Assembly (NCBI GenBank): GCA_018830465.1
Contig: JAHJSI010000058.1
Span: 1 to 7,733 of the forward strand
From: Patescibacteria group bacterium
GTDB lineage: Bacteria > Patescibacteriota > Patescibacteriia > UBA2169
Length of the DNA stretch: 7,733 bases
Reading direction: 5' to 3'
Shown: in pieces, positions 1 to 5,725 of the stretch
Layout of the letters: every line of letters starts with the position of its first letter
Position numbering within the stretch: position 1 is the first letter of the stretch
The notes under the pieces: model-generated
The model's input: the letters and a program-made list of their open reading frames with translations, nothing else
The model's database searches: none
Told to the model about the DNA's origin: nothing
Program-made: the position numbers and the translations under genes

Positions 1-210
1 AATTGTTGTATCTTTGGCCATGGTATCTATAATCGTCTGTTCGATAGTGAGCCATACTTGCTCAAACCGCAAATCCCCGAACTCGCTTCCGAATACGTTA
101 TTGTCAACCCAAAACCCAAAGCCGCTGATAGTGGACTTTGATTCTTCCGCGCCTGCTAATGTGGCAAACAGCGCTAACAACAGGAAGCTACTTGCTATTT
201 TTCGCACCAT
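1..210 (-). CDS. Secreted protein with N-terminal signal peptide (partial, cut by window edge)
   Basis: Reading the minus strand from an ATG at 210 gives 70 codons open to the window edge, so the C-terminus is missing. The first 21 residues form a textbook Sec signal peptide: basic start (MVRK), hydrophobic core (ASSFLLLALFATL), and an A-G-A site predicting cleavage after residue 21, before EESKS. There is no lipobox cysteine, so it is probably released or cell-wall associated rather than a lipoprotein. The mature part seen so far is rich in aromatic residues and Gly/Asn, with no motif I recognise. An SD-like GAGGGG lies just upstream of the ATG, followed by a GTG codon. Base composition is higher in GC than the core genes (31 of 60 bases in 121-180). 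It has its own promoter and is divergent from rpmE. Function unknown. Confidence 0.75.
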   Translation of the reverse strand, partial: MVRKIASSFLLLALFATLAGAEESKSTISGFGFWVDNNVFGSEFGDLRFEQVWLTIEQTIIDTMAKDTTI

Positions 211-212
211 GT

Positions 213-219
213 CCCCTCT
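213..219 (-). promoter_or_regulatory. Ribosome binding site of the secreted protein
   Basis: The minus strand reads AGAGGGGAC immediately before the ATG at 210. The GAGG core sits about 4 nt from the start codon, a short but workable distance. It supports the ATG at 210 as the start and is notable because the core genes of the window lack such sites. Confidence 0.6.
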
Positions 220-243
220 TTCATGTGTTGTTAAAGGTCAATT

Positions 244-261
244 CTCAATTTCCTAATTGAG
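244..261 (-). promoter_or_regulatory. 5'-end stem-loop in the leader of the secreted protein mRNA
   Basis: CTCAATT (244-250) and AATTGAG (255-261) form a perfect 7-bp inverted repeat around a 4-nt loop. On the minus strand it falls at the predicted transcription start (about 260), so the mRNA would begin with or just inside this hairpin, followed by a roughly 33-nt single-stranded leader carrying the SD. A role in mRNA stability or as an operator is inference. No T-tract follows it on either strand, so it is not a rho-independent terminator. Confidence 0.45.
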
Positions 262-264
262 TAA

Positions 265-290
265 AAAGCATACCAATCACTGAATGCTTT
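265..290. promoter_or_regulatory. Operator-like dyad between -35 and -10
   Basis: AAAGCAT (265-271) and ATGCTTT (284-290) are perfect inverted arms 12 nt apart. The dyad overlaps the -10 hexamer and most of the spacer of the minus-strand promoter, where a repressor site would be placed. A related half-site, GAATGCTT, occurs at 282-289 and again at 327-334. It could also be chance in AT-rich DNA. Confidence 0.3.
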
Positions 291-295
291 GTAAA
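267..295 (-). promoter_or_regulatory. Sigma70-type promoter for the secreted protein
   Basis: On the minus strand TTTACA (295-290, 5 of 6 to TTGACA) and TATGCT (272-267, 4 of 6 to TATAAT) are separated by exactly 17 nt. TGG directly before the -10 gives an extended -10. The predicted start near 260 leaves a leader of about 50 nt before the ATG at 210. Confidence 0.55.
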
Positions 296-353
296 GCCGT
301 ATTAACCTCAAGCTTCTTGAAGGCACGAATGCTTCTTGCGTTTTTTTAACAAA

Positions 354-364
354 TATAGTACACT
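354..364 (+). promoter_or_regulatory. Probable -10 region of the rpmE-prfA-prmC operon
   Basis: TATAGT (354-359, 5 of 6 to TATAAT) lies in an AT-rich stretch after a run of T; an overlapping alternative is TACACT (359-364) with TTGCGT at 336-341 and a 17-nt spacer. No strong -35 pairs with TATAGT. Either choice puts the transcription start within a few nt of the rpmE ATG at 373, so the mRNA would be leaderless or nearly so, which fits the absence of an SD. Confidence 0.4.
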
Positions 365-372
365 ATTTTAGC

Positions 373-639
373 ATGAAAAAAGACACACATCCAACCTATC
401 ACACAAACGCAAAAGTCGTATGCGCGTGCGGCAATGCTTTTAATACTGGATCAACTGAAAAAGAAATTCGTACGGAAATCTGCGCGGAATGCCATCCATT
501 TTATACTGGCAAGCAGAATTTGATTGACACAGCAGGAAGAGTTGAAAGATTCAAAGCAATGGCTAAAAAGACCAGCCAAGCTAAAGCACAGGCAAAATAT
601 GATAGACCAAATAAAAAAATTAAAATCCAGACTTTCTGA
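373..639 (+). CDS. rpmE: 50S ribosomal protein L31 (bL31), zinc-binding form
   Basis: This is a structural protein of the large ribosomal subunit. The 88-residue product starts MKKDTHPTY and has the L31 core with four cysteines: Cys17 and Cys19 (CACG) and Cys37 and Cys40 (CAECHPFYTGK). These make it the zinc-binding C+ form; the CxxCHPFYTGKQ block is the family signature. At 88 residues it is longer than many L31 proteins owing to a basic Lys/Ala/Gln-rich tail (about residues 63-88). That tail is encoded by DNA that also holds the start of prfA: the last 41 nt overlap. There is no SD before the ATG. It stops with TGA, showing that UGA is read as stop here. It is the first gene of the translation operon rpmE-prfA-prmC. 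Confidence 0.95.
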   Translation: MKKDTHPTYHTNAKVVCACGNAFNTGSTEKEIRTEICAECHPFYTGKQNLIDTAGRVERFKAMAKKTSQAKAQAKYDRPNKKIKIQTF

Positions 640-1666
640 TTTGGAAAAAGAACTTCAGTCTTCTGAAGCAGCTTCTGACTCACAAAAACTGCAAGCTCTT
701 TCGCAAGAATACAGCAGCTTAAAAGAAAAAGCAGAGCTTGGCGATAAATATGAAAAAGTCCGCGCGTCTTTAGAAGAAGCAAAACAAACCAAAAGCGAAT
801 CAGATGACGCGGAAATGATACAGCTTGCTGAAGAAGAAATTACTCAACTCACAAAACAAAAAGCAGAACTTGAAGATCAGCTCAAGGTCGCTCTTTTGCC
901 TCAAAATCCGAATGATAAAAAAAATATTATTATAGAAATTAGGGCTGCCGCGGGAGGAGATGAAAGCGCGCTTTTTGCTGCTGAGCTTTTCCGCATGTAT
1001 TCACAATTCGCGGAATCAAACAAATGGCAGACAAATCTTCTTTCAGCTAATTATATTGGGATCGGCGGATTAAAAGAAGTTATTTTTGAAATCAAGGGTT
1101 TGAACGTTTATTCTCATCTAAAATATGAATCAGGAGTGCACCGCGTCCAAAGAGTTCCTGAAACAGAAAAAAGCGGACGCGTGCATACTTCAACTGCGAC
1201 GGTCGCGGTTCTGCCGGAAATAGAAGAAATGGATCTTGCAATTGATCCAAAAGATCTGAAAATTGAAACATCCACATCAACAGGACATGGCGGACAATCT
1301 GTTAATACTACATATAGCGCGATTAGAATGACCCACCTTCCAACTGGAATCACTGTGTCATGCCAGGATGAAAAGTCCCAGCAGCAGAATCGCATAAAAG
1401 CAATGATGGTTATGCGCACGCGCGTTAACGCGCATTACGAGGAAAAGCGCGCCAAAGAATTATCAGACAACAGGCGCGGCCAAATCGGCACAGGAGATAG
1501 AAGTGAAAAAATCCGCACATATAATTTTCCGCAGGACAGGATTACTGACCATAGGATAAAGCGCAATTGGGGCGCGATTGACAGGATTATGGATGGAGAA
1601 ATCAGCCCAATTATTGACGCGTTGCGCGAAGAAGACGTGAAGCAGAAATTGAATTATGAAAATTAA
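599..1666 (+). CDS. prfA: Peptide chain release factor 1 (RF1)
   Basis: RF1 recognises UAA and UAG in the ribosomal A site and triggers hydrolysis of peptidyl-tRNA. With the ATG at 599 the protein has 355 residues, close to the usual 355-360. Order: N-terminal helical domain (1 to about 100), the RAAAGGDESALFA block (115-127), the codon-reading P-x-T tripeptide as PET (187-189; RF2 would have SPF), the catalytic GGQ (231-233) in GHGGQSVN, and the conserved TGDRSEKIRTYNFPQ region (298-312). ATG 599 is preferred over an upstream in-frame TTG at 524 because it aligns with the family N-terminus and has a weak AGG 6 nt before it. It lies 41 nt inside rpmE in another frame. The 3' end overlaps prmC by 11 nt, suggesting coupled translation. 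Confidence 0.97.
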   Translation: MIDQIKKLKSRLSDLEKELQSSEAASDSQKLQALSQEYSSLKEKAELGDKYEKVRASLEEAKQTKSESDDAEMIQLAEEEITQLTKQKAELEDQLKVALLPQNPNDKKNIIIEIRAAAGGDESALFAAELFRMYSQFAESNKWQTNLLSANYIGIGGLKEVIFEIKGLNVYSHLKYESGVHRVQRVPETEKSGRVHTSTATVAVLPEIEEMDLAIDPKDLKIETSTSTGHGGQSVNTTYSAIRMTHLPTGITVSCQDEKSQQQNRIKAMMVMRTRVNAHYEEKRAKELSDNRRGQIGTGDRSEKIRTYNFPQDRITDHRIKRNWGAIDRIMDGEISPIIDALREEDVKQKLNYEN

Positions 1667-2426
1667 AGACCTTGCGCGCGGCTTGGATAGTGAAATAATT
1701 TTAGCATTTATACTCAAAAAAACACGTGAGTACCTTTTAACGCATCCTAATCATGAAATCTCAGACAAAGAAGAATCACAATTCAACGCTTTTATGGCGC
1801 GCAGAGCAAAGCACGAGCCAGTCGCGTATATCATAAATAATAAAGAATTTTATACGCGCGACTTTTATATTGATAACCGCGCGCATATCCCCAGACCTGC
1901 CACTGAAGACATGATTAATGCCATAAAAGACAAATTGCCTGCTGATTTTGACGGCACAATCGCGGACATTGGCACTGGGTCTGGATGCATTGCAATTACG
2001 CTCGCGCACGAATTTCCTAATGCGAAGATAATTGCAACTGACATATCTCAAGATGCGCTGGATGTTGCGCAACGCAATGCAGACACACTAGAAGCGGCGC
2101 ATCGCATCAAATTTGTCTGCGGCGATCTTTTAGAGCCATTCACAGAAAAAGCAGACATCATAGTAGCAAACCTACCTTATGGATGGAAAGATAATTGGAC
2201 AGATGATGAAGAAGTATTTTTTCAGCCAAAAATATCCTATGAAACATCAGAACACGGGCTTGAACTTATAAACAAGCTAATCGCAGATTTGCCAAAGCAT
2301 CTCGCAAAAAAAGGACAATGCTTTTTAGAATTTGACCCGCGTGAAGCAAGTAAACTGTCAAAAGCAGGCGAAATCATTAAAGATTCCGCAGGTCTTGACC
2401 GTATTGCTGTAATTACTCAAAACTGA
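1656..2426 (+). CDS. prmC: Release factor glutamine methyltransferase PrmC (HemK family)
   Basis: PrmC transfers a methyl group from S-adenosylmethionine to the GGQ glutamine of RF1 and RF2, raising termination efficiency. The 256-residue product has the N-terminal helical substrate-binding domain (about 1-75), the PrmC block IPRPATED (78-85, normally IPRPxTE), SAM motif I as IADIGTGSGCIAI (102-114), the acidic ribose-binding position in ATDIS (127-131), and a C-terminal QPKISYETSEHGL segment that replaces the usual EPxxAL..G.dGL. The catalytic tetrapeptide is NLPY (172-175) rather than the classical NPPY, although the Asn and Tyr that contact the target glutamine are kept. It starts inside prfA (11-nt overlap, no SD), so it is probably translationally coupled. 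The TGA stop lies within the 3' end of the convergent DUF3048 gene. Confidence 0.93.
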   Translation: MKIKDLARGLDSEIILAFILKKTREYLLTHPNHEISDKEESQFNAFMARRAKHEPVAYIINNKEFYTRDFYIDNRAHIPRPATEDMINAIKDKLPADFDGTIADIGTGSGCIAITLAHEFPNAKIIATDISQDALDVAQRNADTLEAAHRIKFVCGDLLEPFTEKADIIVANLPYGWKDNWTDDEEVFFQPKISYETSEHGLELINKLIADLPKHLAKKGQCFLEFDPREASKLSKAGEIIKDSAGLDRIAVITQN

Positions 2427-3498
2427 CCACTCGAGTGCCTGGTAAAATTTCTATCCAGGTCTGGCCCTTTGCCAGAATAATTGGCTGGCCGTTTTCATCA
2501 AGCCACTGGGTCTGGTCGTCTCTTGTTTCCTTTTTCCAAGTACCTTGCATGATCTTGCCTTTTTGGAATAAAATCATCTCGCCTTCACCTGTTAAATCAA
2601 GCTTTATTCTTCCAAGACCGCTTGGATAATATCCTTCCCAAGGCACGCGCTGAATAATAATGTTTGATGCTGTTAATTGCGCGCCAGTTGCGTGATCTTT
2701 GTGCTCAATACCGCCCATAAACCGCTTGTATATTTCAGCATCTGGATCATATTCATAAGAAGCGTCAAATCCTAACCCTTCAGAAAAATCAACATACACG
2801 CTGGTTGCTGATTTCGCGCGCTCATAGACGCGCAATGGCGCGCCCCTACTATCATTCTGCCATTGCCAAATCAATTTCTCATAAGGCAATTCATCTAATT
2901 CAAAATCTTTTATGCCAAGCGCAATAAGCTCGCCAGAAGTAAACAAATTGTGCGGCCGAGGCACATCATTGTCGCGCCAAAAGTATATAGGCCCTAACCC
3001 AGAAATTTCATTTAAATCTATAACATCAGTTGTTCTTGTTTTAATTAAATCCAAAGATTCAGGCGATCCTCCAGCATGCCAAAAAAACGCGCTCCATCCA
3101 GACGCAATTTCAACAAGATAAGGCCGCGCGCTTCTAACAGGGCCTATTTTTTCAGCGCTTGGAGCTCCAGAATATATTCCCATAAATCTAGTTGCTCCGC
3201 CTTCCGCGAGCCACTCATATACAACAGCTGCTTCTGAAATACCCATAAAATACAGCTGAGAATCAGGATGATTATCAAAAACAATGGCAACAGGATAATC
3301 CTCATTGCTTGAAAAAATTTCTTCAGATTCAGATATATAAGTGTTCTCTGATTCGTTGTTATTTAAAAACTCGCCGCCAATTCCGCCTTTAAACAGTTTA
3401 AAACTTACAAACCATAAAACCGCGATGCACAGCAAAAAAACACCAATACCAAATCTTGAGCTCTTATTTTTAGAGGTATTGGTGTTTTTGTTTTCCAT
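2413..3498 (-). CDS. Membrane-anchored DUF3048 (YerB-like) protein
   Basis: The 361-residue product starts with a polar Asn/Lys/Ser-rich stretch, then one membrane segment (about 16-36), then a flexible acidic linker (about 45-67), so the bulk should lie outside the membrane. The outer part matches the DUF3048/YerB family: PVAIVFDNHPDSQ (69-81), EGGATRFMGIYS (99-110), IGPVRSARPYLVEIASG (118-134), FFWHAGGSPES (138-148) and PRPHNLFTS (180-188). A C-terminal beta-rich domain runs to the end (GEMILFQKG, 306-314). The biochemical function of the family is not established to my knowledge; an envelope role is inferred from topology. It is the last gene of the minus-strand block, 14 nt after the L25 stop, without an SD. 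Its last 14 nt overlap the end of prmC. Confidence 0.88.
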   Translation of the reverse strand: MENKNTNTSKNKSSRFGIGVFLLCIAVLWFVSFKLFKGGIGGEFLNNNESENTYISESEEIFSSNEDYPVAIVFDNHPDSQLYFMGISEAAVVYEWLAEGGATRFMGIYSGAPSAEKIGPVRSARPYLVEIASGWSAFFWHAGGSPESLDLIKTRTTDVIDLNEISGLGPIYFWRDNDVPRPHNLFTSGELIALGIKDFELDELPYEKLIWQWQNDSRGAPLRVYERAKSATSVYVDFSEGLGFDASYEYDPDAEIYKRFMGGIEHKDHATGAQLTASNIIIQRVPWEGYYPSGLGRIKLDLTGEGEMILFQKGKIMQGTWKKETRDDQTQWLDENGQPIILAKGQTWIEILPGTRVVSFE

Positions 3499-3512
3499 AA
3501 ATTTGATTAAAT

Positions 3513-4244
3513 TTATTTTTTGTTCTCTTTTGCCAGGGCTTCGTCTTTTCCACCATCAGAATCCGCGGACTTGCCGCCTTCTTCTGATACTTCCTCGCCT
3601 TCTTCTTTCTTTTTCTCGCCAGTTACTTCAATTTCATCAACATCTGCCTTAACTTCAGCTTCTAAATCTTCCAGCTCTTCTTCAGTTCTTGGCTCTGCGA
3701 CGCTAGCGACAATTTCTTCTGAATCTAGATGAGTTTCAACTCCTTCAGGAAGATTTAAATCTTTAACTCTAATTACGTCGTCAAAAGTATCTAAATTATC
3801 AATTGAAACCTCTAAAACATTAATAAGATCTTTTGGAAGACACTCAATAGGCAGTTTATCATACTGCTTTACCAAGCTTCCGCTAAGATCTTCAACTGCT
3901 TTTGACTCGCCGATAAATTCAAGATGAATGTCTGTATGAAGCTTTTTATCCATTCTTACTTGATACAAATCAATATGTTCATATACTCCTTTAACAGAAT
4001 CTTTCTGAATGGCCTGAATAATAACTTTTACTGGTTCTTTTTCGCTGCCAATTTTAACATCAATAAGAGCCTCTCCCTCAGAGTGCTTTCTCATTTTGTC
4101 TATTTGCCTTGGATCAATAGTAAAATGCCTATTCTTGATTTTATCGCCATATATAACTCCAGGAATAAGAGAACCTTTCCGTATTTTTTTCGCTTTTTGC
4201 TTGCCAAATTCCTCCCTTGCTCGCAGTTCAAAAACATTTTTCAT
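3513..4244 (-). CDS. rplY: 50S ribosomal protein L25 (bL25, Ctc/TL5 type) with long acidic tail
   Basis: L25 binds 5S rRNA in the large subunit; the long Ctc/TL5 form has a second beta domain. In the 243-residue product, the N-terminal domain carries KIRKGSLIPGVIYG (20-33) and YEHIDLYQV (88-96). The C-terminal domain carries the family-typical LPIECLPKDLINVLEVSIDNL (near 131-151) and SEEIVASVAEP (175-185). After residue 185 comes a tail of about 58 residues almost entirely Glu, Asp, Lys, Gly and Ser, clearly disordered and longer than in typical Ctc proteins of a little over 200 residues. The start codon follows the stop of the upstream zinc-ribbon gene by only 3 nt (TAA-ATT-ATG), with no SD, so reinitiation is likely. 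Confidence 0.93.
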   Translation of the reverse strand: MKNVFELRAREEFGKQKAKKIRKGSLIPGVIYGDKIKNRHFTIDPRQIDKMRKHSEGEALIDVKIGSEKEPVKVIIQAIQKDSVKGVYEHIDLYQVRMDKKLHTDIHLEFIGESKAVEDLSGSLVKQYDKLPIECLPKDLINVLEVSIDNLDTFDDVIRVKDLNLPEGVETHLDSEEIVASVAEPRTEEELEDLEAEVKADVDEIEVTGEKKKEEGEEVSEEGGKSADSDGGKDEALAKENKK

Positions 4245-4247
4245 AAT

Positions 4248-4595
4248 TTATTCATTCAATAATCTAATTAAATCTCCCTTAGAAATACTTTTTACCGCCT
4301 CTATCACATCATCTTCATTTACATTAGATCCTAATTTGAATCGCATTGCATCATCAGATGTCAAATCTGTAATAAGCCCAACAGAACTGATTCCAATTCC
4401 TCCAGCAATAATAACCGCGAGAATAGAGCTTGAGCACTTTTTGCACGATACATGTATAAGATGCGCTCCATCTGCTTCTTCTAAAATACTGGCCTGCGAA
4501 GGATTATAATGAGTATTGCACAAAGGGCAATATGATATAAGACGCAAATTCTCCAAAGAAGACGATGAGTTGTGATAGTCGCTCCTATTTCGCAT
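4248..4595 (-). CDS. Small zinc-ribbon protein, uncharacterised
   Basis: I do not recognise a named family. With the ATG at 4595 the protein has 115 residues beginning MRNRSDYHNSSS. Two CxxC pairs, Cys23/Cys26 (YCPLCNTHYN) and Cys51/Cys54 (SCKKCSSS), are spaced as in a treble-clef or ribbon zinc site. Then come a short hydrophobic stretch (ILAVIIAGGIGISSVGLI, about 58-75), which could be buried beta structure or membrane-associated, the segment TDLTSDD (76-82), and an acidic helical tail (NEDDVIEAVKSIS). An in-frame TTG at 4649 would add 18 residues, but those bases form a strong promoter, so the shorter start is preferred. It lies between rodA and L25, with a 3-nt gap to L25. A nucleic-acid or ribosome-linked role is only a guess from its neighbour and zinc site. 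Confidence 0.75.
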   Translation of the reverse strand: MRNRSDYHNSSSSLENLRLISYCPLCNTHYNPSQASILEEADGAHLIHVSCKKCSSSILAVIIAGGIGISSVGLITDLTSDDAMRFKLGSNVNEDDVIEAVKSISKGDLIRLLNE

Positions 4596-4620
4596 ATTTT
4601 TGTATTTATTGAATAAAATC

Positions 4621-4649
4621 AGTATAACCAAAAACCACCCAATGGTCAA
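4621..4649 (-). promoter_or_regulatory. Internal sigma70-type promoter for the zinc-ribbon - L25 - DUF3048 genes
   Basis: On the minus strand TTGACC (4649-4644, 5 of 6) and TATACT (4626-4621, 5 of 6) are spaced by exactly 17 nt. The -35 includes the rodA stop codon. Transcription should start near 4614, leaving a leader of about 19 nt without an SD before the ATG at 4595. It would uncouple the three downstream genes from rodA. Confidence 0.65.
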
Positions 4650-5722
4650 GTCTTAGCAGTCATAATAATACCTAATCCAAAAAAGCTGGCAACCAAAGAA
4701 CTTCCTCCATAACTGATAAAAGGCAAAGTAATCCCAGTCACAGGGAAAACACCCATATTCATGCCGATATTTATAACTATTTGCGATAAAAACATAATAA
4801 TAATGCCAAGAACCAAAAAATTAGTAAACGCGCTTCCTCCTTTTTGCAATATCAAATACAGCCTCCATAAAAAGAATATAAATACTAAAATAAGAATCGC
4901 GGCGCCCATAAATCCAAGCTCTTCCGCTATAGAGGCAAAAATAAAGTCAGTTTCCTGCTCTGGCAGGAAGTTCAGCTGGCTTTGGGTTCCAAGCCCTAAT
5001 CCTCTTCCAAATATTCCTCCAGATCCAATCGCAACAATTGATTGAGTCACATTATATCCAGATCCAAGCAAATCTGACTGAGGATTCAAAAAAGTTAAAA
5101 CTCTTTCCTTTTGATAATCCTGCATCACAATAAACCAAGCTGAAATTAAAACTAAAATCCCAGCTAAAAATAAAGCAATCAGCTTTTTTTTATCCAATCC
5201 TGTATATAAAATCATTACAAGTCCGGAAATCAATATAATAAACGCTGAACCCAAGTCAGGTTGAATTATGGTAAGAAAGACAGGAATTCCAATAATCAAC
5301 AATGACAAAACAACATGCCTTATTTTTGCCAAATCAAATTGCATTTTCTCCAGTGTTGTCGACAGAAAAAGTATTGTCGCTATTTTAGCGAATTCTGCCG
5401 GCTGTATTCCAAATGTTCCAAGCATTATCCACCCTCGCGCGCCTCTTGTTGCTTCACCAAATAATATAAGCCCTAAAAGAAACGCGATAACTGACACGTA
5501 TAAAACAAGAGAAGCATTTCTCCAAAAATTAATATTCCAAAACTGAACTCCTATAAACACAGCCAAACCAATGCCCAAAAAAAATATCTGACGAACAAAC
5601 CTGTCGTCTTCTGGCCATGTTAAGCTATGAATTATAACCAACCCAAGAATGCAAAGCGCTAAAACAGACACCATCATTCGAAAATCAATCCTTGCTCCAA
5701 TTTCTCTCAGTGAAACTTGCAT
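4646..5722 (-). CDS. rodA: Peptidoglycan glycosyltransferase RodA (SEDS family)
   Basis: RodA is a polytopic SEDS enzyme that polymerises lipid II into glycan strands for side-wall growth, working with a class B PBP. The 358-residue product is mostly hydrophobic, with about ten membrane segments. Signature parts: RGARGWIMLG (93-102), IQPAEFAKI (106-114), QPDLGSA (154-160), the long outer loop with PEQETDFIFASIAEELG (254-270) whose Asp259 matches the catalytic Asp of E. coli RodA (Asp262), and NIGMNMGVFPVTGITLPF (318-335) followed by SYGGSS. The GVFPVTGITLP form favours RodA over FtsW, but the two are close. The gene starts 3 nt after the upstream membrane-protein gene (TAA-ATT-ATG), without an SD. 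It ends in TGA, and the stop lies in a promoter for the next genes. No mreBCD or PBP2 gene is in the window. Confidence 0.93.
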   Translation of the reverse strand: MQVSLREIGARIDFRMMVSVLALCILGLVIIHSLTWPEDDRFVRQIFFLGIGLAVFIGVQFWNINFWRNASLVLYVSVIAFLLGLILFGEATRGARGWIMLGTFGIQPAEFAKIATILFLSTTLEKMQFDLAKIRHVVLSLLIIGIPVFLTIIQPDLGSAFIILISGLVMILYTGLDKKKLIALFLAGILVLISAWFIVMQDYQKERVLTFLNPQSDLLGSGYNVTQSIVAIGSGGIFGRGLGLGTQSQLNFLPEQETDFIFASIAEELGFMGAAILILVFIFFLWRLYLILQKGGSAFTNFLVLGIIIMFLSQIVINIGMNMGVFPVTGITLPFISYGGSSLVASFFGLGIIMTAKT

Positions 5723-5725
5723 AAT

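Noticed and set aside
14..256. Plus-strand 80-residue open frame
   Set aside because: It is the shadow of the minus-strand gene, which has a signal peptide, SD and promoter; the plus frame has none.
524..529. TTGACA as a -35 box inside rpmE for a prfA promoter
   Set aside because: No TATAAT-like hexamer is found at 16-18 nt downstream (547-552 reads AGATTC).
524..598. Upstream in-frame TTG as the start of prfA, giving 25 extra residues
   Set aside because: The extra residues read as an off-frame version of L31 and do not fit the RF1 N-terminus; ATG 599 gives the normal 355-residue length.
373..2426. UGA reassigned to glycine as in some CPR lineages
   Set aside because: rpmE, prmC and rodA all end correctly at TGA at family-expected lengths, and no in-frame TGA needs reading through.
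2460..2476. TCTGGC-CCTTT-GCCAGA hairpin as a terminator for prmC
   Set aside because: It is a short 6-bp stem without a T-tract on either strand, and it lies within conserved DUF3048 coding sequence.
4096..4509. Plus-strand 137-residue open frame across L25 and the zinc-ribbon gene
   Set aside because: It is antisense to two real genes, with no recognisable protein features or initiation signal.
4596..4649. TTG 4649 as the start of the zinc-ribbon protein, with a hydrophobic N-terminal segment
   Set aside because: The bases form a TTGACC-N17-TATACT promoter, which explains the sequence better than coding does.
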